In this document: in pieces, positions 22,275 to 31,150 of the stretch
How the letters are laid out: each line of letters starts with the position of its first letter
Position numbering within the stretch: the first letter of the stretch is position 1
Translations under genes and position numbers: made by a program
Origin: CALKUP01 sp964492735
Lineage (GTDB): Bacteria; Patescibacteriota; Patescibacteriia; UBA9570; XYC2-FULL-38-9
Assembly (NCBI GenBank): GCA_964492735.1
Contig: CAZBLE010000012.1
Location: 1 to 31,184 of the forward strand
Direction of reading: 5' to 3'
DNA length: 31,184 nt
The notes under the pieces: model-generated
The model's input: the letters and a program-made list of their open reading frames with translations, nothing else
Databases searched by the model: none
What the model was told of the DNA's origin: nothing

Positions 22275-23687
22275 ATGAAAGAAACGCAACCTTCTCACAA
22301 ACCACACACTATTATTATCGGCGCTGGACTCGCTGGTCTTTCTGCTGCCTATAATTTATTGAAGACTGGAAGCCATGCAGTCACCGTCATTGAATCTCGT
22401 GATCGTGTTGGCGGAAGAGTCCATAGCACCACAATTGATGGATACGGCGTTGATCTTGGCGGTTTTATTATTTATCCATGGTACACCGAATACCACGCCT
22501 TGCTCGATGAGCTTGGAATTGAAGAGCAACTGCATCCAGTACCGAAAAAAGAAATTTACTACGAATTTGGAAAAACACCAAAAACCTACCTCACTGATAA
22601 ACAACTTGAACTCCCTCTCCGAGAAGCACTGTCACTCGCGCAAAAAACACTCATTCCTGTATTGCTCAATCGTGATGTTGCGTCCCCCCGCTTACATGAT
22701 TTTGATTATCAATCTATTCGAGACTATATTGAATCCGAGGGCAAGCGATCTGGAAAAGACCTTTCACGCCTCGCGGACTTCTTTGACTTAATTGCACAAG
22801 GGTATTGCTATGGCAGTGCTGATGCATGGAAAGCTGCCTTCATTGCACCTATTGTTAGGCAAACACAGTTGTACGGCAATGTCACAAAAGCTGCATTTTT
22901 TTTACAAGGAAACGGTGTTGTACCAAAACTTCTTGCAAAAAAAATCACCGAACTTGGTGGGACTATTTTGCTATCTGAGCAAGTAACTACAGTCGCCCAA
23001 AAAACGATCACCACAGACCAAAGAACAATCACTGCGGACAGTATTATCATGGCGCAAAATGCAACGCCGGATATATACCAACAAGCATTTCCTGATATCC
23101 CTGCGATGAAATGGCGCTATACAACATTTATCGTTGCCATTGTTGATCTTGGCACTCCCGCACTCGTAAATGAAACAGAGGACTGGAATGGCGTATTCTA
23201 CGCTGTTGACCGACAAAAACCATATCACATTACATCTATAACCCACCTTGGGGGCGTGTATGGGGAATTGTTATCTGGAAAAATCACTGTCAACATTCAA
23301 CTCACTGAATCGGCTTCAAAAACACCCTCAACCGATGAACTTCTTGCTCTTATTACTGATGAACTGCAAGATCGATTTCCTGAATCTACAAAACCATCTA
23401 TTCTCGCATTTGAATATTGGAAACACACCATGCCAATTGCTGATGAGCATTTTGTTGCAGCAGTAAGAGAAGCCCAAGGAGACGGCGGTATCTTTGTGGC
23501 CGGTGATTATCTTGGAGCACCATCCATGGAAACCGCAATTCGCACGGGAATTTCTGCAGCGCAATTAGTAGACACCTATCATTTTGATACAACAGCAGCC
23601 AAGCGCCTAACAGAACAAGCTCGGGCACAAATTCAACAACTTCGTCAAAAAATTGATGCGATTCGACGCGGTGAATCTATTGATTAG
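22275..23687 (+). CDS. FAD-dependent amine-oxidase / protoporphyrinogen-oxidase-like flavoprotein
   Basis: The protein has 470 residues. The N-terminal dinucleotide-binding motif is TIIIGAGLAGLSAAYNLL (GxGxxG at 16-21), with acidic E40 for the ribose and then SRDRVGGRVHS, the amine-oxidase GG motif. The C-terminal FAD site is GIFVAGDYLGAPSMETAIRTGISAAQLV (about 405-432). A helical Gln/Arg-rich tail closes the protein. The fold covers monoamine oxidases, protoporphyrinogen oxidases and phytoene desaturases; no haem, carotenoid or polyamine gene is nearby to choose between them. The ATG abuts the CCA of tRNA-Arg with no spacer. The only upstream alternative (GTG at 22260) lies in the tRNA T arm. 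The last bases overlap the convergent Mur ligase gene by four. Confidence 0.9.
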   Translation: MKETQPSHKPHTIIIGAGLAGLSAAYNLLKTGSHAVTVIESRDRVGGRVHSTTIDGYGVDLGGFIIYPWYTEYHALLDELGIEEQLHPVPKKEIYYEFGKTPKTYLTDKQLELPLREALSLAQKTLIPVLLNRDVASPRLHDFDYQSIRDYIESEGKRSGKDLSRLADFFDLIAQGYCYGSADAWKAAFIAPIVRQTQLYGNVTKAAFFLQGNGVVPKLLAKKITELGGTILLSEQVTTVAQKTITTDQRTITADSIIMAQNATPDIYQQAFPDIPAMKWRYTTFIVAIVDLGTPALVNETEDWNGVFYAVDRQKPYHITSITHLGGVYGELLSGKITVNIQLTESASKTPSTDELLALITDELQDRFPESTKPSILAFEYWKHTMPIADEHFVAAVREAQGDGGIFVAGDYLGAPSMETAIRTGISAAQLVDTYHFDTTAAKRLTEQARAQIQQLRQKIDAIRRGESID

Positions 23688-25060
23688 TTGACTGAAGAAA
23701 AATACCGCTGTTTTATCTCAAGCCAATACCCTTCTTGTCGGCACAGTTTTGCACTGTCTTCTGGATGTGCCAAAATCTGCTTCACCGCCTCTTCAAGAAA
23801 AATAGTATTTTGAGAACCCTTTGCAAGAACTGTTGCGTTGTCTGGCAGATGGGTTTTGAGAAATTCGCCAAGAACTTGAGATGAAGCAAACCACTGCACT
23901 TGTTTCATTCCCAGTTTTTGTAACTCAGGGACGAGAATTTTCTGTGTCCATTCACCAACGCAATACACTGTGTCGGCATATTTGAGTAATTCTGGAGCAA
24001 GCAAGGCATGCTCACTTGCGGAAGTCTCGCCAAGCTCTCGCATATCACCGATTAACGCAATACGCTCACTGTGATTTTTTTGCGCGACTTCATTCAGTAG
24101 CTCAAGAAACGGAATAATTGCTGCGCGTGATGCATTGTAGGAAGAATCAATAATTGTTGACTGGTGAATGCCTTGAAATACTGACGCGCGACTCTTTGGC
24201 AACACATAGTCTGATTCAATTCCGGCAATTGCATCTTCTAGTGAAACGCCACAGGCCTTTGCAATCAACAAGGAAACAGCGATATTCTCCCAATACATCT
24301 GGGGCAATAACGCTTGTGGAATAGTAATCGTGTAATCAACGGCATCTAATCGAATAACCATCTGCGTGCCCTCAGTAGAATGTTCAACAGTACGTACCGA
24401 AGCAGCATTGCCCTCCCCCTCACCAAAGGTCCATAATTCTTGCTGATCTGTTTTTTGAGATTCTACCCATGGAGTGATCTCTTTCATAATATGAGTATCG
24501 TCTGCATTCACAATCGCAATGCGGCATCCAGACTCACGAACAATCCGCGTGTCGTCATGCGCCATCATGTCCAAAATCTGTTCCATTCGCTGCGCATCTG
24601 GTAACTGTTGGTCCGCAGCTGATAATGCATCATTGTATAGTCCTGTATGCGTTGGCGTAATATTTAATGAAACAGCAACATCTGGCTTCACGATGCGTAA
24701 TAAATATTTCATATTGAGCGGCTCGTCAGGCCCGTCAATCCCCATCTCAACAATGACATACGGAGTATTGCGCAAATAGAATAACCCAAATGGCGCTCGA
24801 ACAAGCATCCACAACCAATGTAATGCGCTATACCCCACCGGCTTGATCCCAAGTAATCCTAGCGGCACACCTGTTTGTGTATTTTCAGCCACAACTTTGA
24901 CCTTGAGCGTATTTTTCAACGCTGCATACACAGCGTTTCTAGTTGAAGACTTACCCAGAGAGCCAGCAATGCCAATGACAAATGGTCGATGTATTTGTAC
25001 CGCCAAATGCCCCCAAAACCGTAAATAGCGTAATACACAAGCCACAATAATAGATTTCAT
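23684..25060 (-). CDS. Mur ligase family protein, MurF-like, lacking the N-terminal domain
   Basis: The protein has 458 residues. A short hydrophobic/basic start (MKSIIVACVLRYLRFWGHLAVQIHRP) is followed directly by the ATP loop GIAGSLGKSSTRNAV (residues 30-44, Lys37). The central-domain signature YVIVEMGIDGPDEPLNMKYLLRIVKPDVAVSLNITPTH follows, then the C-terminal domain (STIIDSSYNASRAAIIPFLELL, IALIGDMRELGETSASEH). MurF adds D-Ala-D-Ala to the UDP-MurNAc peptide. Here the usual roughly 80-100 residue N-terminal UDP-binding domain is absent, as in other MurF-like proteins of this group by my recollection, and the start may lie at the membrane. Substrate therefore uncertain. The gene is divergent from the 25137 gene and overlaps the FAD gene by four bases. 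Confidence 0.87.
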   Translation of the reverse strand: MKSIIVACVLRYLRFWGHLAVQIHRPFVIGIAGSLGKSSTRNAVYAALKNTLKVKVVAENTQTGVPLGLLGIKPVGYSALHWLWMLVRAPFGLFYLRNTPYVIVEMGIDGPDEPLNMKYLLRIVKPDVAVSLNITPTHTGLYNDALSAADQQLPDAQRMEQILDMMAHDDTRIVRESGCRIAIVNADDTHIMKEITPWVESQKTDQQELWTFGEGEGNAASVRTVEHSTEGTQMVIRLDAVDYTITIPQALLPQMYWENIAVSLLIAKACGVSLEDAIAGIESDYVLPKSRASVFQGIHQSTIIDSSYNASRAAIIPFLELLNEVAQKNHSERIALIGDMRELGETSASEHALLAPELLKYADTVYCVGEWTQKILVPELQKLGMKQVQWFASSQVLGEFLKTHLPDNATVLAKGSQNTIFLEEAVKQILAHPEDSAKLCRQEGYWLEIKQRYFSSVN

Positions 25061-25136
25061 ACAATTCGCAAAAATTCAATACTAATGGTAGAATAGCCTA
25101 TATTATATAGTAATTAGTGCAATACGCCTACCAGTT

Positions 25137-25976
25137 ATGAACACTTTTTTGAAACAGCAAATCCTTCCAAATATAACAGCAGTTCTTGTAACCCTTGCCC
25201 TGACAGGCTTGTTGTTTATCGAGGTCTCTATTCTGAATCTATTCACAACAAATGACATTTCCTTAAGCGTGCGACTCGGGGACGTTCTGATTGGCTTAAC
25301 CATTTACTTAAAAACAGCGATTGACTTTGCGATTTATATTGCAAACCTCATGGAACAAAACCGTGGCTGGAAACATCAATTTGCAATTGTTGTCGGAACT
25401 GCTGCCGGAAATGGCATCGGAACGTTAATTGTATTAGTTGCCTGGACGCTCTTTAAGGAGGTTGATTGGCTCCTTGCTCTTATGATTTTTATTGCGTCAC
25501 TTGTCTTAGTGCGTCTTGCGGAAGAAGGCTTTGAGCACGTTGAAGAAGCTGATGGTCGCTACCCTCGCTGGTTTAAAGGGAGTGCAAAATTTTTACACGT
25601 GTGGGTTGTCCGTTTCAACAAAGGCGTTGCTCCTTTATTGAAATACGTTGTCCCAAACTTTAGTATGCGCAACTCTGTCGCGACAAGTTTTTGGAGCATG
25701 ATTAAAATTTCTTTCACCGTTCCATTTATTTTAGGGCTCGATGACTTTGCCGGCTATGTCCCCCTATTCTCTATTGTAAACGTCTACGGATTTGCCATTG
25801 GTGTATTTGTTGGTCACCTTGTTTTGTGCATGTTGCTATTCATCTCTCCAAAGAAAACAATTACTGTTATTAAAAACCCAGTGATCTCTTATATTGGAAG
25901 TCTGGTATTTATTGGCCTCGCTATTTGGGGTATGCGTGAAGCCTATGAATTATTGCACCACGCATTTTCTCATTAA
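25137..25976 (+). CDS. Multi-pass membrane protein of unknown family
   Basis: The protein has 279 residues with six or seven membrane segments: about 8-32, 46-72, 80-106, 109-128, 184-200, 210-240 and 250-270. A cytosolic-looking loop sits between helices 4 and 5 (residues about 130-180, RLAEEGFEHVEEADGRYPRWFKG). Acidic residues fall in or beside helices (IDFAIYIANLME; FILGLDDFAGYVPLFSIVN). This could suit a cation transporter such as the LysE/CadD/TerC superfamily, but I see no decisive signature. The leader (25061-25136) is AT-rich with several TATA-like hexamers, and no single promoter stands out. It is followed after 19 bases by the GT39-like gene. Function unknown. Confidence 0.72.
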   Translation: MNTFLKQQILPNITAVLVTLALTGLLFIEVSILNLFTTNDISLSVRLGDVLIGLTIYLKTAIDFAIYIANLMEQNRGWKHQFAIVVGTAAGNGIGTLIVLVAWTLFKEVDWLLALMIFIASLVLVRLAEEGFEHVEEADGRYPRWFKGSAKFLHVWVVRFNKGVAPLLKYVVPNFSMRNSVATSFWSMIKISFTVPFILGLDDFAGYVPLFSIVNVYGFAIGVFVGHLVLCMLLFISPKKTITVIKNPVISYIGSLVFIGLAIWGMREAYELLHHAFSH

Positions 25977-25995
25977 ACAATAATTCTTGTACTGT

Positions 25996-27669
25996 ATGTC
26001 AAAAAAGGCAGCCTTCTGGATATGCATTGGAATTATTCTTGTTGTTTGTATTTCAAATGGTATTTGGATTGCTGCTGACACAAGCCCAGCAATTTGGGAT
26101 ATTGCTGGGCACTCTCATCGATCCGCAGTAACAGCTGACCTCCTTGCTCATGGCAATCTTCGCTCTATTCTGACATACAACACCATCTATCCGCCGTTTA
26201 CATATATCATTACAGGAATTGGATTTTTATTATTTGGGTTTCATAGTGATGTTCCTCAATATTCAAACATGCTATTCATTAGCATCTATGCTTTTTCATT
26301 CCTCGCGATTGGACGAAAGCTTTTTGGGCGTGATGACATTAGCCTGCTTGCGCTAGCACTTTCTTTTTGCTACCCACTACTAGCTCATTTTACGCGGATA
26401 TATGACCTCGATTTTCAACAACTCGCCATGGTTTGTGCCACTATTGCGGTGTTTCTTCAAACAGACAAATTACGCAATCGTCGCTGGAGCAGCATATTTG
26501 GCATCGTACTCGCCTTCACACTACTCACAAAATGGACAGCAATCTTATTTTTAATAGGTCCAATTGGATTCTATCTTGTTCAATGGTTTTGGCCACTCCT
26601 ACAACGTAATAACAAAAACCGCGCGAACCTATACACACCACTCATCAATCTTGGAATTGCCGCGCTGCTGTGCCTGCTGATTGCTGCACCATGGTTTGCG
26701 CTGCATCTAAAAACGATTCTTATTTCCGCACATCAAACACGAAATAATGTTTTTTCTGTCCCGTATGAAAATTTATGGAGTTGGGGCAATGTACTGTTTT
26801 ATCCATGGAATAGCATTCGAACAATCACCTGGCCGCTCATTATTTTTTCTGTTATTGGTAGTGTGATACTTTTTTTCAAAAACCGAATGGCATTTTGGTT
26901 TTTACTCACCTGGCTTCTCGTTCCCTATCTCCTCATGACATTTGTCTTATACTCGAAAGAAAGTCGTTATTTTTTATCTGCCTATCCTGTGTTCGCATTA
27001 TTTGCAGCAAGTCTCTTGCTTATTGAACGTGGCCGCTGGAAATTTGTACAATGGAAATATGTTACACGAAGCCTTGTTGTGCTCATGATGCTTATTGGGA
27101 TTTGTGTATGGACAGAAACATCATGGGATGTGCGACTATTCCCAGCAAGCTTCTATGAACGACTTGGCTACACCCAATTCACCTATGGGTACCAAGGTTT
27201 TGGATTTGGCTTCCCCTATCCAACGCACTATCATGAAACACTTCCAGAAATTTCTACTGCCCTGCAAGCAGATGTTAATAAACGCACAGCAGCAGTTACT
27301 GCAAATCAGTCACATACAATTCATATCGCGGTTACACCAAACAGCATGTTTCTTACTGCTCAACAAATACAATATTACAATGTGTTGAATGGACTGGATC
27401 GTGAAGACAGTGTATATGATTTCGATTACAGCGTGAGCACTAAAATCCGCAATAAAGACTGGCGCGAACAAATCCTACAAGCTGATTACCTCATTACAAA
27501 AACCGGTGATCAAGGGCCAAGTATCTGGGGACCCGCTCTCAAAGAAATCGCAAAAGAAGAAAAAAAGGCAGACTCAGAAATTTTCGCACAATTTGAACTG
27601 ATTGATTCATGGGAATTTTATGGCACAGAAAAAGGGACGCAAACCGTCCGTCTCTACCACAAGCGATAA
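25996..27669 (+). CDS. GT39/ArnT-like membrane glycosyltransferase
   Basis: The protein has 557 residues from the ATG at 25996; an in-frame TTG at 25987 is unlikely. An N-terminal helix is followed by a first external loop with PAIWDIAGHSHRSAVTADLLAHGN, where the Asp is where lipid-phosphate-sugar transferases of the GT-C type keep their catalytic acid. About eleven more hydrophobic segments run to residue about 375. A roughly 180-residue soluble C-terminal domain follows (HTIHIAVTPNSMF, DQGPSIWGPALKEIA, WEFYGTEKGTQTVRLYHKR). GT-C enzymes move a sugar from a polyprenyl-phosphate donor to protein or lipid on the outer face. The acceptor is unknown. The 3' end overlaps the recG start by 50 bases. 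Confidence 0.85.
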   Translation: MSKKAAFWICIGIILVVCISNGIWIAADTSPAIWDIAGHSHRSAVTADLLAHGNLRSILTYNTIYPPFTYIITGIGFLLFGFHSDVPQYSNMLFISIYAFSFLAIGRKLFGRDDISLLALALSFCYPLLAHFTRIYDLDFQQLAMVCATIAVFLQTDKLRNRRWSSIFGIVLAFTLLTKWTAILFLIGPIGFYLVQWFWPLLQRNNKNRANLYTPLINLGIAALLCLLIAAPWFALHLKTILISAHQTRNNVFSVPYENLWSWGNVLFYPWNSIRTITWPLIIFSVIGSVILFFKNRMAFWFLLTWLLVPYLLMTFVLYSKESRYFLSAYPVFALFAASLLLIERGRWKFVQWKYVTRSLVVLMMLIGICVWTETSWDVRLFPASFYERLGYTQFTYGYQGFGFGFPYPTHYHETLPEISTALQADVNKRTAAVTANQSHTIHIAVTPNSMFLTAQQIQYYNVLNGLDREDSVYDFDYSVSTKIRNKDWREQILQADYLITKTGDQGPSIWGPALKEIAKEEKKADSEIFAQFELIDSWEFYGTEKGTQTVRLYHKR

Positions 27670-29725
27670 TACATTCATACTCCTGCAAGATGTCAGTCTC
27701 CTTACTGGTGTTGGCAGCACTATTCGCACAACTATTGCCCGCTTGCATATTAAAACAATACGCGATCTTTTATGGCATCTCCCTGTTCGCTATGAAAAGC
27801 TCCATGCCATACAAAACATTGCCGACATCCCAACAAATACTCCTGTGACAGTAACAGGAACAATTCAATCAATTGCTGGCAGACGAGCATTTCGACGCCG
27901 AGGGCTCACAATGATTGAAGCAATTATTCGTGATGACTCTGCGCGATTAAAGGCTGTTTGGTTTCGACAACCCTATGTTGGAAAACAGTTGCAGAGCGGT
28001 GATATTGTTGAACTTTCTGGTATTTTGAAGCCCGGAAAATACGGCAATACAATGACAAATCCGAGCTACAAAAAAATCGCCGCTGCGCAAGAAGGTGCCG
28101 CTACCACACAAGCAGACAACGCAAATGATTCGCTTGTTCCATATTATCCACTCACGGCTGGCCTATCTCAAAAACTTCTACAGCGAGCGATTCAAGCGGC
28201 AATCAACATACTTCCAGCTGATATTGATTACCTCCCGCAATCTCTACGCTCAACACATGACTTACCGGAACTACACGCGGCGTTAACAGCAGTTCACCTG
28301 CCTTATGATCACGCCATCGCACTACGCGGGCAACAACGATTGTTCTTTGATCGATTTTTCATCGAACAGCTTGCGATTCAAAAAATAAAAAAAACCTACC
28401 ATGGAAAAAAAGCACCAGCTATTCCATTTTTACGGGATGATATTGTCGAATTTGTACATTCCCTGCCCTTTCCCCTCACTGACGATCAACGAAAGGTTGC
28501 GTGGCAGGTCATTCAAGATTGCGAGCAGGAGCATCCAATGAATCGATTGGTTATTGGTGATGTCGGATCTGGCAAAACAGTTGTCGCAGCCATTGCCGCT
28601 CTGAATGCCATTCGAAATGGATATCAAGTATCACTCATGACACCAACGACTATTCTTGCGCAACAACATTATGCAACACTCACAAAATTTTTTGCAGACA
28701 CTGAAATTTCTCTCCGCTTAGTAACGAGTGATACAAAAAAGACACGGGCACCAAAAAAAATTCTTACTGATGATTTTATTATTGGCACACACGCACTCAT
28801 TCAAGTGGATGTACAATTTAGACGTTTGGGACTTGCGATTGTTGATGAGCAACATCGTTTCGGTGTGCAGCAACGAAAAAAGCTTACACAACAATCTGCA
28901 CTAAAAAAAATTACACCACATTTTCTTTCTCTATCAGCAACCCCAATTCCTCGAACACTCGCACTCACGCTCTATGGAGACTTAGACCTCTCCATTATTA
29001 CACAAATGCCGCAAGGTCGTAGGCCAATCACAACAGAAATTATTGCGCAATCAGACAATGCTCGTATGGAAAAACATATTCGTACGCATGCTGCAAAAAA
29101 TGAAGCAACCTTTATCCTCTGCCCCTTAATTGAAGATTCAGAAAAAATGGACGCGATGAGTGTAACAACGTACATTGAAGAATTAAAAAAATCGTCACTC
29201 GCGGATTTACGCATTGGGATGCTACACGGCAAAATGAAGCCTGCAGAAAAAGATGCAGTGCTGAACAAACTTCTGACGCATGAGCTTGATATCCTTGTAA
29301 CAACAACAGTCGTTGAAGTTGGTATTGATATTCCACACGCAACAACAATGGTCATTGAAAATGCGGAACGTTTTGGGTTAGCACAACTGCATCAACTACG
29401 CGGTCGCGTTGGTCGCTCGGATGTGCAATCCTATTGTTTTCTCAAATCAAATGCACGTGGGGGTGTGGCACGAGAACGCCTTGAAGCATTGGCAACAGAA
29501 CATCGTGGCATGCGCCTTGCTGAAATTGATATGGAACTACGCGGGAGTGGCGAGCTCTATGGCACGCTCCAATCTGGAAGCGGAAAAACACTGGAAGACG
29601 CCATGTATTATCCAGAACTCCTTGAATCAGCGGCCCAAGCCGCCAAAAAATACACCAAAACCGACCTGAAGCCTGAGCTCGAATTACTCGTCGAAGAACG
29701 CTACAACTCGTTACACAGAGAATAA
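27620..29725 (+). CDS. recG: ATP-dependent DNA helicase RecG
   Basis: The protein has 701 residues. The N-terminal wedge/OB region (about 60-170) includes LLWHLPVRYEKL and VTGTIQSIAGRRAFRRRGLTMIEA. Helicase domain 1 has DDQRKVAW, Walker A GDVGSGKT (about 313), the TPTTILAQQH motif and DEQHRFGVQQR (about 408). LSATPIPRTLALTLYGDLDLS and, in domain 2, TTTVVEVGIDIPHAT and QLHQLRGRVGRSD follow, all RecG hallmarks. RecG remodels stalled forks, D-loops and Holliday junctions. The start at 27620 lies inside the GT39-like gene in another frame (50-base overlap), and no later Met fits the conserved N-terminus. A TTG at 27602 would only add six residues. No promoter of its own is evident. Confidence 0.96.
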   Translation: MAQKKGRKPSVSTTSDNTFILLQDVSLLTGVGSTIRTTIARLHIKTIRDLLWHLPVRYEKLHAIQNIADIPTNTPVTVTGTIQSIAGRRAFRRRGLTMIEAIIRDDSARLKAVWFRQPYVGKQLQSGDIVELSGILKPGKYGNTMTNPSYKKIAAAQEGAATTQADNANDSLVPYYPLTAGLSQKLLQRAIQAAINILPADIDYLPQSLRSTHDLPELHAALTAVHLPYDHAIALRGQQRLFFDRFFIEQLAIQKIKKTYHGKKAPAIPFLRDDIVEFVHSLPFPLTDDQRKVAWQVIQDCEQEHPMNRLVIGDVGSGKTVVAAIAALNAIRNGYQVSLMTPTTILAQQHYATLTKFFADTEISLRLVTSDTKKTRAPKKILTDDFIIGTHALIQVDVQFRRLGLAIVDEQHRFGVQQRKKLTQQSALKKITPHFLSLSATPIPRTLALTLYGDLDLSIITQMPQGRRPITTEIIAQSDNARMEKHIRTHAAKNEATFILCPLIEDSEKMDAMSVTTYIEELKKSSLADLRIGMLHGKMKPAEKDAVLNKLLTHELDILVTTTVVEVGIDIPHATTMVIENAERFGLAQLHQLRGRVGRSDVQSYCFLKSNARGGVARERLEALATEHRGMRLAEIDMELRGSGELYGTLQSGSGKTLEDAMYYPELLESAAQAAKKYTKTDLKPELELLVEERYNSLHRE

Positions 29726-29773
29726 TCAAAAACTGTCTATAAAATCCTATAGGGAGGCGCATGTGGGTTTTGA

Positions 29774-29785
29774 GACGACGTCGTC
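29774..29785. repeat. Perfect 12-bp palindrome between recG and radA
   Basis: GACGACGTCGTC is its own reverse complement and lies in the 78-base gap between the convergent recG and radA genes. Weaker TGAGA/TCTCA arms flank it. It lacks a loop and a T run, so it is not a standard terminator. It may be a protein-binding site or a bidirectional transcription barrier. Confidence 0.45.
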
Positions 29786-29803
29786 GAAAAATTCTCACCG
29801 AGC

Positions 29804-31150
29804 CTAAACCACAGAATTTTTTTGTAATAGTTCTTGAATATTCTTTACTGTCTTACCCGACAACACTTTTGTGAGCCCAAATCGCTTAGCTTCACGCTCG
29901 CGATCTTCTAGTCGACTCACAGACCGCACTTCTCCACCTAAACCAATCTCTCCCCATACAGCAACAGTTTTTGGGACAACTGTATCATTGAGTGCGGAAA
30001 CAATCGCTAAACACACCGCAGCATCTAACGCTGGATCAATAAATTTTAAACCACCAACAACATTAATATACACATTTTCTTGTTCAAGAGACACGCCAGC
30101 ACGACGCTGCAAAACAGCCAGTAACATATTTAAGCGATTCACATCAAAGCCTGAACATTTTCGCTCTGGGTAGCCAAATGATGTTTTTGTCACAAGCGCC
30201 TGTACTTCAATCAAAAACACTCGATTACCTTCAAGTACAGAGCTCATGACGCTGCCAGAATTTTCTGAACGCTCATCAATAAATAAGGCTGATGCACTTG
30301 GAACTTCTTCCAATCCTTTTTCACGCATTTGAAATACACCAATTTCACTCGTTGATCCAAAACGATTTTTTACAGCGCGTAACAATCGAAACTGGTGCTG
30401 TCGATCGCCTTCTAAATAGAGTACGGCATCCACAATATGCTCAAGCATTTTTGGACCACCGAGTTCACCACCTTTTGTCACATGACCAATAATCAAAATT
30501 GGTACCCCAGAACGTTTTGCGCATTCTAATAACCGAACCGTACATGCCTTCAGCTGATTCACACTCCCAGGCTCGCCATCCACTAATGATGACGCAATTG
30601 TTTGAATCGAATCAATAATGAGTAATCGCGGTTTTGTCTCAATTGCTGTTTTGCAAATTGACTCCACATGCTGTTCACCTGAATACAATAACCGGTCACT
30701 TTTCACACCCAAGCGCTCTAAACGCATTTGAATTTGCTGACCCGATTCTTCTCCTGAAACGTAGAGCACGTCTCCGACGCTGCTCGCAATATTCCCAGCG
30801 ATCTGCGCAACGAGCGTTGACTTCCCAATTCCTGGATCACCGCCAATTAACACCAGCTCACCCGCAACAAACCCACCACCTAACACACGATCAACCTCAG
30901 CAATTCCTGAAGCCATGCGTGGGGCATCTGAAATCTCTAATTTTGAAAATGGTGTCACATCTGCTGCGCGCGCTTTCTCAACTGCATCTGCACGATTTGA
31001 TAGCGCTTCAGGCGCACTTCCGCCGGCAGCTCCAGCTGAAACATCTTCTGCAATTGTTCCCCACTTTCCGCAATCCGTGCACTGTCCGGCCCACTTGGGA
31101 AATTGAGATCCGCAGTTGCTACAAGCAAAAATTGTTGTTGATTTTTTCAT
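29804..31150 (-). CDS. radA: DNA repair protein RadA
   Basis: The protein has 448 residues, full length. The N-terminal zinc finger has C10, C13, C24 and C27 (FACSNCGSQFPKWAGQCTDCGKW). The RecA-like ATPase has Walker A GGDPGIGKST (103-112) and Walker B LLIIDSIQTI. The RadA-specific KNRFGS motif lies near residue 263 (LLRAVKNRFGSTSEIGVF). The C-terminal Lon-protease-like domain (about 340-448) includes VNVVGGLKFIDPALDAAVCLAIVSA with no catalytic serine-lysine pair expected. RadA is a DnaB-like helicase promoting branch migration in recombination repair and natural transformation, which links it to comF and recG here. It is convergent with recG. A TATACC hexamer lies 17 bases before the ATG; the -35 region falls beyond the window edge. 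Confidence 0.96.
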   Translation of the reverse strand: MKKSTTIFACSNCGSQFPKWAGQCTDCGKWGTIAEDVSAGAAGGSAPEALSNRADAVEKARAADVTPFSKLEISDAPRMASGIAEVDRVLGGGFVAGELVLIGGDPGIGKSTLVAQIAGNIASSVGDVLYVSGEESGQQIQMRLERLGVKSDRLLYSGEQHVESICKTAIETKPRLLIIDSIQTIASSLVDGEPGSVNQLKACTVRLLECAKRSGVPILIIGHVTKGGELGGPKMLEHIVDAVLYLEGDRQHQFRLLRAVKNRFGSTSEIGVFQMREKGLEEVPSASALFIDERSENSGSVMSSVLEGNRVFLIEVQALVTKTSFGYPERKCSGFDVNRLNMLLAVLQRRAGVSLEQENVYINVVGGLKFIDPALDAAVCLAIVSALNDTVVPKTVAVWGEIGLGGEVRSVSRLEDREREAKRFGLTKVLSGKTVKNIQELLQKNSVV

